DNA of 31,088 bases from RGIG5675 sp050943435 (GCA_050943435.1 JBMNPE010000008.1:1-31088); one strand, 5' to 3'. Shown: positions 7,598-15,157, numbered from the stretch's first letter. The notes: generated from the sequence alone by a model not told the origin. Made by a program: numbers and translations.

Positions 7598-7795
7598 TCA
7601 GCTGGCCTTGAGCTCGTTGGCCCTGATTGCCGTCTTGACTCTCGCTATGTCGCGCCTGACGGCCTTGAGTCTCTGAGGATTGTCCAGCTGGTTGATGGCA
7701 TGCTGGAATCTGAGGTTGAACAGTTCGGCCTTAAGCTCATCCAGCTTTTCGGAAAGTTCCTTGTCGCTCATCGCGCGGACTTCTGAAGCCTTCAT
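7598..7795 (-). CDS. rpmC: 50S ribosomal protein L29
   Basis: Small two-helix protein at the exit tunnel that helps dock trigger factor and SRP. The 65 residues read MKASEVRAMSDKELSEKLDELKAEL and then the family signature NLRFQHAINQLDNPQRL. Its ATG overlaps the rplP stop by four bases (ATGA), so it is translationally coupled. Confidence 0.98.
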   Translation of the reverse strand: MKASEVRAMSDKELSEKLDELKAELFNLRFQHAINQLDNPQRLKAVRRDIARVKTAIRANELKAS

Positions 7796-8217
7796 TGGTC
7801 TACCTCCTCAGTTTCCTTTTTGACGAACTTCGTCTTGATGGGAAGCTTGTTGCCTGCAAGGCGCATGGCCTCCTTGGCATCCTCTTCCGAAACACCGCTC
7901 ATCTCGAACATCACGCGGCCGGGCTTTACAACTGCCACGTAGTACTCGGGAGAACCTTTGCCTGATCCCATTCGGGTTTCAGCCGGCTTCTGGGTGAACG
8001 GCTTGTCGGGGAATATCTTTATCCAAACCTGGCCGCCGCGCTTGATGTACTTGGTCAGCGCTATACGGGCTGCCTCGATCTGGTTGGATTTGATCCAGCC
8101 GGGCTCGAGAGCCACCAGGCCGTAATCGCCGTATGTGACCTTCGTTCCGCGCGTGGCTTTCCCCTTCATGCGCCCGCGCTGTACACGGCGGTACTTTGTG
8201 CGTTTAGGCATTAACAT
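7792..8217 (-). CDS. rplP: 50S ribosomal protein L16
   Basis: Binds near the A-site tRNA elbow. The 141-residue protein starts MLMPKRTKYRRVQRGRMKG and contains GLVALEPGWIKSNQIEAAR, KRGGQVWIKIFPDKPFTQKP, RMGSGKGSPEYYVAVVKPG and the end PIKTKFVKK. I chose ATG 8217, with GGAGG 8 bases upstream, which means it overlaps the last 14 bases of rpsC. The open frame extends upstream to 8352 only as a shadow of rpsC. Confidence 0.97.
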   Translation of the reverse strand: MLMPKRTKYRRVQRGRMKGKATRGTKVTYGDYGLVALEPGWIKSNQIEAARIALTKYIKRGGQVWIKIFPDKPFTQKPAETRMGSGKGSPEYYVAVVKPGRVMFEMSGVSEEDAKEAMRLAGNKLPIKTKFVKKETEEVDQ

Positions 8218-9037
8218 TTCCGCTGCCTCCTTGTCCCTGCTGCTGAGGTCTCTGCGACTGCGGGCGGCGCCTGTCGAAGTTGTTCCTGCGGTTTCCTCCG
8301 CCATTGCCGTTCCTGTTGTCGCGTCCGCCGAACCTGCTGTTCCTTCCGCCATCTCTCCTTCTCGGGAGCCTCGGCTGGCGTGGCTGCTCGGTCTCTTCCC
8401 TTGCCACTCCGGAGAGTATCTCGCCGTGGTAGATCCAGACCTTGCATCCCACTATTCCGTAGGTCGTGTGGGCTTCTGCAAAACCGTAGTCGATGTCGGC
8501 GCGCAGCGTCTGAAGAGGTATTGTTCCCTCGTGATAGCTTTCTTTCCTGGCGATGTCAGCTCCACCGAGTCGTCCGCTGACCATGGTCTTGATTCCCTTG
8601 GCACCGACTCTCATGGACCTCTGGATCGCCTGCTTCATGGCCCTCCTGTAGGAAACCCTCTTCTCGAGCTGGGAAGCTATGTTCTCTGCAACGAGCTGGG
8701 CGTCCAGGTCGGCCATCTTGATTGAAACGATGTTGATGCTGACCGTCTTTCCGGTCATTTTCTCGAGTTCCTTCCTGAGGAGCTCGATGTCAGCGCCGTT
8801 CTTTCCTATGACCATGCCGGGCTTTGCGCAGTAGATATCCACCTTGACGGCATTTGCCGTGCGCTCGATTCCTATGCGGGAGATGCCCGAATCGTACAGT
8901 TTCTTCTTAATGTACTTTCTGAGGTTGTAGTCTTCCAGAATCAGGTCCCCGGTATCGCGCTTGCTCGCATACCAGTTGGAGTTCCAGTTCTTGATGACAC
9001 CGACTCTGAATCCGTTCGGATTAACTTTCTGTCCCAT
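8204..9037 (-). CDS. rpsC: 30S ribosomal protein S3 with Arg/Gly/Asn/Gln-rich C-terminal extension
   Basis: S3 lines the mRNA entry tunnel and contributes to ribosomal helicase activity. The first ~213 residues are canonical: MGQKVNPNGFRVGVIKNW, the KH domain with PGMVIGKNGADIE, and the C-terminal domain (GAKGIKTMVSGRLGGADIARKE, then YGFAEAHTTYGIVGCKVWIY). Residues about 214-277 form a low-complexity tail rich in Arg, Gly, Asn and Gln (for example NGNGGGNRRNNFDRRRPQ). Many S3 proteins end near 210-235 residues, so this tail is longer than usual. It should project on the solvent side near the mRNA entry; a role there is speculation. Confidence 0.97.
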   Translation of the reverse strand: MGQKVNPNGFRVGVIKNWNSNWYASKRDTGDLILEDYNLRKYIKKKLYDSGISRIGIERTANAVKVDIYCAKPGMVIGKNGADIELLRKELEKMTGKTVSINIVSIKMADLDAQLVAENIASQLEKRVSYRRAMKQAIQRSMRVGAKGIKTMVSGRLGGADIARKESYHEGTIPLQTLRADIDYGFAEAHTTYGIVGCKVWIYHGEILSGVAREETEQPRQPRLPRRRDGGRNSRFGGRDNRNGNGGGNRRNNFDRRRPQSQRPQQQGQGGSGNVNA

Positions 9038-9054
9038 CTATCGGCTCTCCCTTC

Positions 9055-9393
9055 TCAGTCCTCATGTTCCTTGAGGACTACCGTGACATGCGATGTCCTC
9101 TTGAGTATTCTGTATGCCCTGCCGTGGTCTCTTGCCTGTATCCTCTTGAGGGTCGGGCCGGGGGTTACAAAACACTCGGAGACATAGAGATCGTTCCTGC
9201 TCATGTTGAAGTTGTTTTCCGCATTTGCCGCAGCGGAATTTACGAGCTTCAGAACAGGAGCTGCCGCGGATTTTGTCGAATAGGTGAGTATTGCTCTCGC
9301 CTTGTTCAGAGGCTGGTTCCTTATCTGGTCAAGGACGATCTGAACTTTTCTGGGCGAAATTCTCACATTTCTAAGATAAGCTCTCGCTTCCAT
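9055..9393 (-). CDS. rplV: 50S ribosomal protein L22
   Basis: Lines the peptide exit tunnel and is a target of macrolide resistance mutations through its beta-hairpin. The 112 residues include RAYLRNVRISPRKVQIVLDQIR, then the hairpin region and the family signature RIQARDHGRAYRILKRTSHVTVVL. Length is normal. It lies between rpsS and rpsC. Confidence 0.98.
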   Translation of the reverse strand: MEARAYLRNVRISPRKVQIVLDQIRNQPLNKARAILTYSTKSAAAPVLKLVNSAAANAENNFNMSRNDLYVSECFVTPGPTLKRIQARDHGRAYRILKRTSHVTVVLKEHED

Positions 9394-9406
9394 GCTTCAG
9401 ACCTCC

Positions 9407-9724
9407 TTATTTTGACTGCGGCGCCGGGGCCGGCGAAGGAGACGCTGTTCCTGCGGCTGCGGTCTTTGCACCGCTGTGGCCGCGGAATGTCCTCGTCGGC
9501 GCAAACTCGCCGAGTCTGTGTCCAACCATGTCCTCAGTGATGTATACCGGGACATGCTTCCTTCCGTCGTGAACGGCTATCGTGTGTCCGACGAATTCAG
9601 GGAAAATGACCGATGCACGGCTCCATGTCTTGATCACGTGCTTCTCACCGGTCTTGTTCATTTCCTCGACTCTCTTCATGAGGGCGGGCTCTACATAAGG
9701 TCCTTTTTTAACACTTCTGCTCAT
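9407..9724 (-). CDS. rpsS: 30S ribosomal protein S19 with short Ala/Pro-rich tail
   Basis: 30S head protein that contacts S13 and the A-site finger bridge. The 105-residue protein starts MSRSVKKGPYVEPALMKRVEE, then TWSRASVIFPEFVGHTIAVHDG, and ends the core with HRLGEFAPTRTFRGHSG. About 20 extra residues follow (AKTAAAGTASPSPAPAPQSK), making it longer than the usual ~92. The tail is small, unstructured-looking and of unknown role. Confidence 0.97.
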   Translation of the reverse strand: MSRSVKKGPYVEPALMKRVEEMNKTGEKHVIKTWSRASVIFPEFVGHTIAVHDGRKHVPVYITEDMVGHRLGEFAPTRTFRGHSGAKTAAAGTASPSPAPAPQSK

Positions 9725-9743
9725 TCTTTACGCCTCCCTCCTG

Positions 9744-10574
9744 TTAACCGTTGCGACGCTTGACAATGAGTTTGTCTGAACGATGGTTGCTCTTCCTGGT
9801 CTTATAGCCGAGTGACGGCTTGCCCCACGGGGTCATCGGTCCCGGATGTCCGACAGGGGACTTTCCTTCGCCGCCGCCGTGCGGATGGTCTACCGGGTTC
9901 ATTGCAGAACCTCTGACGGAAGGACGGATTCCCATGTGGCGCTTGCGGCCTGCTTTTCCGAGGTTCACATTGGCCTGGTCGATGTTTCCGACCTGTCCTA
10001 TGGATGCCATGCAGTTTGCAGGTACGTTTCTGAGTTCTCCGGACGGGAGCCTCAGGAGTGCCAGGGACCCTTCCTTTGCCATCAGCTGGGCCATGTCTCC
10101 GGCGGAGCGCACCAGCTGTGCGCCTTTTCCGGGATAGAGCTCAATGTTGTGTACGAATGTTCCCACCGGGATGTCGGAAAGCGGCATCGCGTTTCCCGGC
10201 TTGATGTCCGCTCCGCTTCCCGATACGACCGTGTCGCCTACGCTCAGGGAAACAGGGGCGATGATGTAGCTCTTTGTCCCGTCCTCGTACTGGATTAGCG
10301 CGATGTGGGCGTTGCGGTTCGGGTCATACTCGAGGGAAAGCACCTTGGCGGGCATTCCCGTCTTCTGGCGCTTGAAATCGATGATGCGGTATTTCTGCCT
10401 GTTTCCGCCGCCGTGCGAGCGGACAGTTATTCTTCCATAGCTGTTGCGTCCGGCGTGCTTCTTCTTGGTCGCGAGGAGGCTCTTCTCCGGGCCCTTCTTT
10501 GACAGCTCCGAATAATCGGTGACCGTCATTCCGCGGCGCCCTGCGGTAACAGGGTTGAATTTCTTAATTGCCAT
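9744..10574 (-). CDS. rplB: 50S ribosomal protein L2
   Basis: Large-subunit protein required for subunit association and peptidyl transferase assembly. The 276-residue protein starts MAIKKFNPVTAGRRGMTVTDY and carries GRNSYGRITVRSHGGGNRQKYR and the highly conserved C-terminal GSAMNPVDHPHGGGEGKSP segment with the family histidines. Length is standard. A 55-base gap separates it from rplW. Confidence 0.99.
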   Translation of the reverse strand: MAIKKFNPVTAGRRGMTVTDYSELSKKGPEKSLLATKKKHAGRNSYGRITVRSHGGGNRQKYRIIDFKRQKTGMPAKVLSLEYDPNRNAHIALIQYEDGTKSYIIAPVSLSVGDTVVSGSGADIKPGNAMPLSDIPVGTFVHNIELYPGKGAQLVRSAGDMAQLMAKEGSLALLRLPSGELRNVPANCMASIGQVGNIDQANVNLGKAGRKRHMGIRPSVRGSAMNPVDHPHGGGEGKSPVGHPGPMTPWGKPSLGYKTRKSNHRSDKLIVKRRNG

Positions 10575-10629
10575 TTCTTCTCCTTGTCAGCTTAGCGGGT
10601 CTGATTCCCATACTCATATTGATCGCTCA

Positions 10630-10926
10630 TCAGGTCATGGATTCGAAGAACTCGATGCCCTTCGAATCAGGCGTCAGCGTCACGACGGCCTTTTTCCAGG
10701 ATGCAGTGTAACCGGCGTGGAGGCCCTGCCTCTTCTGCCTGCCGCGCACGCTTATCGTGTTGACCTTTGCGACCTTAACTCCGAAGAGTTCCTCGACAGC
10801 CTTGGCTATTTCTATCTTCTCGGCATCCTTGGCCACCTTGAACGTGAACTTCTTGCTGGCAATTGCCGAGCTGCTCTTTTCTGTGATGACTGGTCCGAGG
10901 ACGACGTCCTGAGCTTTTCTGTTCAT
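10630..10926 (-). CDS. rplW: 50S ribosomal protein L23
   Basis: Exit-tunnel protein and docking site for trigger factor and SRP. The 98-residue protein includes VVLGPVITEKSSSAIASKKFTFKV, the AVEELFGVKVAKVNTISV stretch and a C-terminal TASWKKAVVTLTPDSKGIEFFE segment typical of L23. The ATG overlaps the rplD stop by four bases (ATGA). Confidence 0.98.
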   Translation of the reverse strand: MNRKAQDVVLGPVITEKSSSAIASKKFTFKVAKDAEKIEIAKAVEELFGVKVAKVNTISVRGRQKRQGLHAGYTASWKKAVVTLTPDSKGIEFFESMT

Positions 10927-11549
10927 TTCGCGTAAACCTCCTCGATCTTCTTGGCGGCATCAAGCGTTAGAACCATCTTGTTGCAGTTCAGGATGTCATA
11001 GGCGTTGATCGTGTTGGTCTGCATCGTCTTGACCCCGGAGATGTTGGAAGCGCTTTTGATGACCTTCTGGTTGTTCTCGTCAAGGACTATTGCGGTCTTT
11101 CCCTCTGCTCCGAGCTTATCGAGCATATCCGCAATCGTCTTGGTCTTGTACTCGTCGGTGCTGATCTTGTCGACGATAACAAGCTCGTCGTCCATCGCCT
11201 TGCTGGAAAGGGCTGAGACCATTGCAAGCCTGTGTGCCTTCTTGTTCATGGACATGCTGTAGTCGCGGGGCTTGGGTCCGAGAGCTACGCCGCCGTGCGT
11301 CCACTGCGGAGCGCGCGTTGAACCCTGTCTCGCACGCCCTGTGCCCTTCTGCCTCCAGGGCTTTCTTCCGCCTCCGGAAACCTCTGCCCTGGTCTTTGTG
11401 GACTGTGTGCCCTGGCGCTGGTTTGCCAGGTATGTGACAACGGCCTGGTGAAGAACCGTCTTGTTTGGCTCAATGCCGAAAACTGAATCGGAGAGCTCTA
11501 CTTCGGACACTTCCTTGCCGGTCATGTCATACACTTTAAACTGTGCCAT
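10923..11549 (-). CDS. rplD: 50S ribosomal protein L4
   Basis: Exit-tunnel protein; in E. coli and some other bacteria it also represses the S10 operon by binding the leader. The 208-residue protein contains the extended-loop signature (GGGRKPWRQKGTGRARQGSTR, APQWTHGGVALGPKPRDYS) and a Rossmann-like globular part (TAIVLDENNQKVIKSASNI). Length matches. Whether it regulates this operon through the long rpsJ leader is untested. Confidence 0.98.
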   Translation of the reverse strand: MAQFKVYDMTGKEVSEVELSDSVFGIEPNKTVLHQAVVTYLANQRQGTQSTKTRAEVSGGGRKPWRQKGTGRARQGSTRAPQWTHGGVALGPKPRDYSMSMNKKAHRLAMVSALSSKAMDDELVIVDKISTDEYKTKTIADMLDKLGAEGKTAIVLDENNQKVIKSASNISGVKTMQTNTINAYDILNCNKMVLTLDAAKKIEEVYAK

Positions 11550-11562
11550 TGTGCTGCCCTCC

Positions 11563-12198
11563 TTATGCCTTCTTGACGCTGTCCGTGATGCACACGATTC
11601 CGCCGTTTGGTCCCGGCACAGCGCCTTTTATCGCGATCAGGTTGTTCTCTGCGTCGATCTTCACAACCTTGAGGTTCTGAACAGTCACCCGCTCTGCTCC
11701 GAGATGTCCGGGGAGCTTCTTTCCCTTGAACACGCGGGACGGGCTGGATGTCGATCCGTTGGATCCTGCATGGCGGGCGACAGGTCCGGTGCCGTGGCTC
11801 TCCTTGAGCCTGTGGTGGTTCCAGCGCTTGATGGTTCCGGCATATCCCTTGCCTTTGCTGGTGCCCATCACGTCTACCGCATCCCCGACCTGGAATGTGT
11901 CGACCTTTATGATGTCGCCGACATTGAGTGCGCTCATGTCATCGAATTTGAATTCGCGGAGTGTCTTCTTGATTCCGCTGCCTGCCTTGTCAAAATGGCC
12001 CTTCATGGGCTTGTTGACAGTCTTTATGGATGCGTCTCCGAATCCGAGCTGTGCAGCTTCGTATCCGTCGTTCTCGACCGTCTTCTTCTGGACTACTACG
12101 CAAGGACCTGCCTCGCAGATCGTGACCGGGACCACGTTGCTGTTCTCATCGAAAAGCTGGGACATTCCGATCTTTCTTGCTATGATTCCCTTATTCAT
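11563..12198 (-). CDS. rplC: 50S ribosomal protein L3
   Basis: Early-assembly large-subunit protein reaching the peptidyl transferase centre. The 211 residues start MNKGIIARKIGMSQLFDENSN and contain the L3 signature FKFDDMSALNVGD-type sequence, GYAGTIKRWNHHRLKESHGTG, and HAGSNGSTSSPSRVFKGKKLPGH. The ATG has AGGAGG 7-9 bases upstream. A 64-base gap to rpsJ holds only a weak inverted repeat. Confidence 0.98.
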   Translation of the reverse strand: MNKGIIARKIGMSQLFDENSNVVPVTICEAGPCVVVQKKTVENDGYEAAQLGFGDASIKTVNKPMKGHFDKAGSGIKKTLREFKFDDMSALNVGDIIKVDTFQVGDAVDVMGTSKGKGYAGTIKRWNHHRLKESHGTGPVARHAGSNGSTSSPSRVFKGKKLPGHLGAERVTVQNLKVVKIDAENNLIAIKGAVPGPNGGIVCITDSVKKA

Positions 12199-12262
12199 CT
12201 GGGATTCCTCCTGTCTAGGTTATTGGTCGGACTGCAGTGCCGACTTGACCCCCGCATGGGTC

Positions 12263-12577
12263 TTAAAGTTTCATTGTGACGTCTACGCCTGCGGGAAGCT
12301 GTAGATTCGTGAGTTCGTCAACCGTCTTGTTCGTGGGCTTCACTATGTCGATCAGCCTGTTGTGGGTGCATCTCTCGAACTGTTCGCGGGAGTCCTTGTA
12401 CTTGAACACCGCTCTGAGCACTGTCACAACCTCTTTGTCGGTCGGAAGCGGGATCGGGCCTGAAACACGCGCGCCGGAGCGCTTCGCCGTCTCAACGATT
12501 TTTGCCGCCGAGCTGTCGACCAGCTGCGGATCGTATCCCTTGATGCGGATGCGAATTTTGCCGGAATTGACTGCCAT
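12263..12577 (-). CDS. rpsJ: 30S ribosomal protein S10
   Basis: 30S head protein and NusE transcription antitermination factor. The 104-residue protein carries KIRIRIKGYDPQLVDSSAAKIVE, the RVSGPIPLPTDKEVVTVLRA loop, and REQFERCTHNRLIDIV. It is the first gene of the fused S10-spc operon, preceded by a leader of about 245 nt. The Shine-Dalgarno AAGGAGGG is 6 bases from the ATG. Confidence 0.98.
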   Translation of the reverse strand: MAVNSGKIRIRIKGYDPQLVDSSAAKIVETAKRSGARVSGPIPLPTDKEVVTVLRAVFKYKDSREQFERCTHNRLIDIVKPTNKTVDELTNLQLPAGVDVTMKL

Positions 12578-12823
12578 TTGTACCCTCCTTGCAGAATCAG
12601 ATCCTGACAGATTTTTAACACGATTCCGGGCGTTTCATGCCCCTTCATTTTAAAGTCCGGCTCCTGCCGCACCATTCTGCAGCAGTTCCGGCGACCCTTT
12701 CGGATCAAAGCCGCTACCTTGACAGCGGATGGCCTTGATGGTCATCATGTACCGCGGAACCATATTAATGATTTTTCCCGGCTTTCGAAGCTCCTGAAAA
12801 TGGGCAGACTTCTACAGCCGCTT
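12578..12823 (-). promoter_or_regulatory. Structured 5' leader RNA of the S10 operon
   Basis: About 245 nt lie between the predicted start site and the rpsJ ATG with no open reading frame. On the transcript I see successive hairpins: 12779-12820 (CGGCT pairs with AGCCG, with inner GAAG/CTTC and CTG/CAG), 12711-12728 (CCGCT/AGCGG), 12693-12706 (GATCC-GAAA-GGGTC, a GNRA loop), 12657-12691 (CCGG/CCGG around CTGCTGCA/TGCGGCAG) and 12628-12642 (GGGC/GCCC). No stem is followed by a clean T-run, so control by translation or by r-protein binding is more likely than simple attenuation. I do not recognise a named leader family. Confidence 0.55.
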
Positions 12824-12827
12824 GAAC

Positions 12828-12856
12828 ATTATATAAAAAGGTTTTCCGAAATGCAA
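12828..12856 (-). promoter_or_regulatory. Promoter of the S10-spc operon
   Basis: The -10 is a perfect TATAAT (12828-12833), the -35 is TTGCAT (12851-12856, 3 of 6), and the spacer is 17 bases, with A/T-rich sequence upstream. A start site near 12822-12823 is predicted. It is the only good candidate in the rpsJ-yfcE intergenic region for the minus strand. The 401 bases between rpsJ and yfcE hold this promoter, the leader and the divergent yfcE promoter, and nothing else I can support. Confidence 0.75.
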
Positions 12857-12919
12857 TACCGGTTTCTGGCAAATTTTCAAAAATTTTACCATGCCCATTG
12901 CGAAGGAGCATTCTGCCCT

Positions 12920-12948
12920 TTGCCAGCAGATTATATTATATGTATCAT
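12920..12948 (+). promoter_or_regulatory. Promoter of the yfcE-like gene
   Basis: TTGCCA (12920-12925, 5 of 6 to TTGACA), a 17-base spacer and TATCAT (12943-12948, 5 of 6 to TATAAT) precede the plus-strand phosphodiesterase gene by about 30 bases. It is divergent from the S10 promoter, with the -35 boxes about 65 bases apart. Confidence 0.7.
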
Positions 12949-12978
12949 TAAAGAAAAATCCAGGAAAGGACAGGCCTC

Positions 12979-13554
12979 ATGGCGAGGCCGCAAACACACC
13001 ACATGAAAATAATGATAGCTTCCGACATCCACGGGTCCGCATATTACTGCAGGAAGACCCTTGAGGCATTCTCCTCGGAGGGGGCAGAGAGGCTTTTCCT
13101 CCTGGGAGATATCCTTTACCACGGCCCCAGGAACGACCTGCCCCGCGACTACGCGCCTAAGGAAGTCGTGAAGATGCTGAATCCCATGAAGGACAGGCTT
13201 CTCGCCGTGAGGGGAAACTGCGACGCCGAGATAGACCAGACGGTGCTTGATTTCCCGATCATGGCCGACTATGCACTCCTTTTCCATGCGGACCGCATGT
13301 TCTTCTTCACTCACGGGCACATCTTCAACAAGGAAAACATGCCTTCCCTTTCAGACGGGGACTTCCTTATCCATGGCCACACCCACGTCCCTGCCTGGGA
13401 ATCCCTCGAGAGCGGGAGGTTCATGTACATCAACCCGGGCTCCGTCTCCATCCCGAAGGAGGAATCGAGGCACAGCTATCTCACCCTGACTGACAGGAAG
13501 TTTGAGTGGAAGGACGTCGAGACCGGGGATGTCTGGCATGCGTTCGACTTCTGA
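12979..13554 (+). CDS. yfcE: YfcE-like metallophosphodiesterase
   Basis: Calcineurin-like phosphoesterase of the YfcE/MJ0936 type, up to 191 residues. The dinuclear metal motifs are in order: SDIHG, LGDILYHGPRN, RGNCD, FTHGH and HGHTH, followed by NPGSVSIPKEES. E. coli YfcE cleaves phosphodiester bonds in vitro, but the physiological substrate is unknown. The ATG at 12979 has AAAGGA 8 bases upstream; an alternative ATG at 13003 (MKIMIASDIHG) fits the family N-terminus better but lacks a close Shine-Dalgarno. It is a single-gene unit between convergent proS and divergent rpsJ. Confidence 0.92.
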   Translation: MARPQTHHMKIMIASDIHGSAYYCRKTLEAFSSEGAERLFLLGDILYHGPRNDLPRDYAPKEVVKMLNPMKDRLLAVRGNCDAEIDQTVLDFPIMADYALLFHADRMFFFTHGHIFNKENMPSLSDGDFLIHGHTHVPAWESLESGRFMYINPGSVSIPKEESRHSYLTLTDRKFEWKDVETGDVWHAFDF

Positions 13555-13583
13555 AATCATATCCATGCAACTCAAACAGGCAT

Positions 13584-13620
13584 AAAAAAGAGATTCCCTG
13601 CACCGGAGTGCAGGGAATCT
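13584..13620 (-). terminator. Rho-independent terminator of proS
   Basis: A perfect 13-bp stem (13591-13603 with 13608-13620, loop of 4) is followed on the minus strand by CTTTTTT (13590-13584). It lies 16 bases beyond the proS stop. The same stem lies just after the yfcE stop on the plus strand but has no good T-run in that direction, so it may only partly stop yfcE transcripts. Confidence 0.9.
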
Positions 13621-13636
13621 TGCTCATTTATGAGGA

Positions 13637-15076
13637 TCAGTATGCCTTTCCCCAGATTATCGATTTCACTGCGGGCTTTCCGCACACCGGGCATACGCCG
13701 GAAATCTTCTTCTGCTCAAACGGAACACATCTTGAAGTGACCTCGAAGCGGTTTTCTATCTCTGCCTCGCACTCCGGGCTGCCGCACCACATGGTCTCGT
13801 AAAACCCTATGCCCTCGGAGACGGCCTTCTCCATGTCGTCCAGGGTTTCGCAGGCGTATGTCCTGTTCTTCCTGTTTTCGAGCGCCTTGTCGAAGAGCCC
13901 CTGTTCGACGTCCTTGAATGTCTTTCTGACAGTACTGCAGATCCCTTCGAGGGGGGCGTCGGTCTTTTCCCCGCTGTCCCTTCTCACGATCACGCACTTG
14001 GAGCTGCTGATGTCCCTGGGTCCTATCTCTATTCTCACGGGGACCCCCTTCATCTCCCACTGTGCGAACTTCCATCCGGGGGTGTTGTCGGTGTCGTCGA
14101 CCTTCACCCTTATTCCGTCTTTTTCCAGCTCGTCGGCGAGAGCTCCTGCCGCCTCCATGACGCCTTCCTTTTTCTGCTGTATCGGCACGATCACAACCTG
14201 GTATGGCGCAACCGCCGGCGGGAGCACAAGCCCGCTGTCATCACCGTGCGTCATGATGATGGCGCCTATTATCCTCGTGGAGAGGCCCCAGGAAGTCTGG
14301 AACGGATAGTGGAGCTGGTTGTCCCTCCCGAGGAACTGTATCCCGAAGGCCTTTGCAAAGCCGTCGCCGAAGTAGTGCGATGTTCCGCTCTGAAGAGCGC
14401 GTCCGTCGTGCATCATGGCCTCAATTGTATATGTCGCCTCGGCACCGGCAAATTTCTCTGAATCGGTCTTCTGTCCGCAGATTACCGGTATCCTCAGGTA
14501 ATCCTCGGCGAGAGACCTGTATGTGTCGAGCATCCTGAGAGTCTCGGCCTTCGCCTCTTCCGGAGTCTCGTGAAGAGTGTGCCCCTCCTGCCACCAGAAC
14601 TCCCTGGACCTCAGGAACGGCCTAGTCGTCTTCTCCCAGCGGACCACGGAGCACCACTGGTTGTAGAGCTTCGGCAGGTCCCTGTACGAGTGGACTATGT
14701 GTGCCCAGTGGTCGCAGAACAGCGTCTCGGATGTGGGCCTCACGCAGATCCTCTCCGCGAGCTTCTCCTCGCCTCCGTACGTGACCCACGCCACCTCGGG
14801 GGCAAACCCCTTCACGTGGTCCTTCTCCTTCTGCAGGAGGCTCTCGGGGATGAAGATCGGCATGGCAACATTGACATGTCCCGTCTTCTTGAACATCCCG
14901 TCGAGAATCTTCTGGATGTTCTCCCATATAGCGTATCCGTACGGGCGCAGGATTATGCACCCCTTGACTGATGAATAGTCGATCAGCTCCGCCTTCTTGA
15001 CGACGTCGGTGTACCACTGCCCGAAATCCTCGTTCATGGAGGTGATGGCTTCCACCGCTTTCTTTTCTTCTCCCAT
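13637..15076 (-). CDS. proS: Prolyl-tRNA synthetase, archaeal/eukaryotic type (no editing insertion)
   Basis: Charges tRNA-Pro. The 479-residue class II enzyme has motif 2 in LRSREFWWQEGHTLHET and motif 3 in QTSWGLSTRIIGAIIMTHGDD, an anticodon-binding domain (PYQVVIVPIQQKK) and a C-terminal domain with Cys residues (GSPECE, CPVCG) as in the archaeal-type enzyme. It lacks the ~180-residue INS editing domain of typical bacterial ProRS. This version occurs in many Clostridia, mycoplasmas and spirochaetes. ATG 15076 is chosen because AAAGGA lies 6 bases upstream; GTG three bases earlier is less likely. No T-box leader is visible. Confidence 0.97.
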   Translation of the reverse strand: MGEEKKAVEAITSMNEDFGQWYTDVVKKAELIDYSSVKGCIILRPYGYAIWENIQKILDGMFKKTGHVNVAMPIFIPESLLQKEKDHVKGFAPEVAWVTYGGEEKLAERICVRPTSETLFCDHWAHIVHSYRDLPKLYNQWCSVVRWEKTTRPFLRSREFWWQEGHTLHETPEEAKAETLRMLDTYRSLAEDYLRIPVICGQKTDSEKFAGAEATYTIEAMMHDGRALQSGTSHYFGDGFAKAFGIQFLGRDNQLHYPFQTSWGLSTRIIGAIIMTHGDDSGLVLPPAVAPYQVVIVPIQQKKEGVMEAAGALADELEKDGIRVKVDDTDNTPGWKFAQWEMKGVPVRIEIGPRDISSSKCVIVRRDSGEKTDAPLEGICSTVRKTFKDVEQGLFDKALENRKNRTYACETLDDMEKAVSEGIGFYETMWCGSPECEAEIENRFEVTSRCVPFEQKKISGVCPVCGKPAVKSIIWGKAY

Positions 15077-15100
15077 CACAGGTCCTTTCGATTTGTACTC

Positions 15101-15127
15101 AAAAAATATAGCCCCGATGGGGCTATA
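15101..15127 (-). terminator. Rho-independent terminator between acpP and proS
   Basis: TATAGCCCC pairs with GGGGCTATA (15107-15115 with 15119-15127, loop of 3), followed on the minus strand by TTTTTT (15106-15101). It is 30 bases past the acpP stop and only 24 bases before the proS ATG, so it either ends the acpP transcript or attenuates proS. Confidence 0.88.
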
Positions 15128-15157
15128 CCATCCTCTCCCGGAATAATAAGAGAGGGA

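Noticed and set aside
13591..13620. Inverted repeat as a mobile-element end
   Set aside because: It is a standard terminator hairpin with a T-run after proS, and no transposase or target duplication is nearby.
15077..15157. T-box leader before proS
   Set aside because: The region is only 81 bases long and has no T-box sequence.
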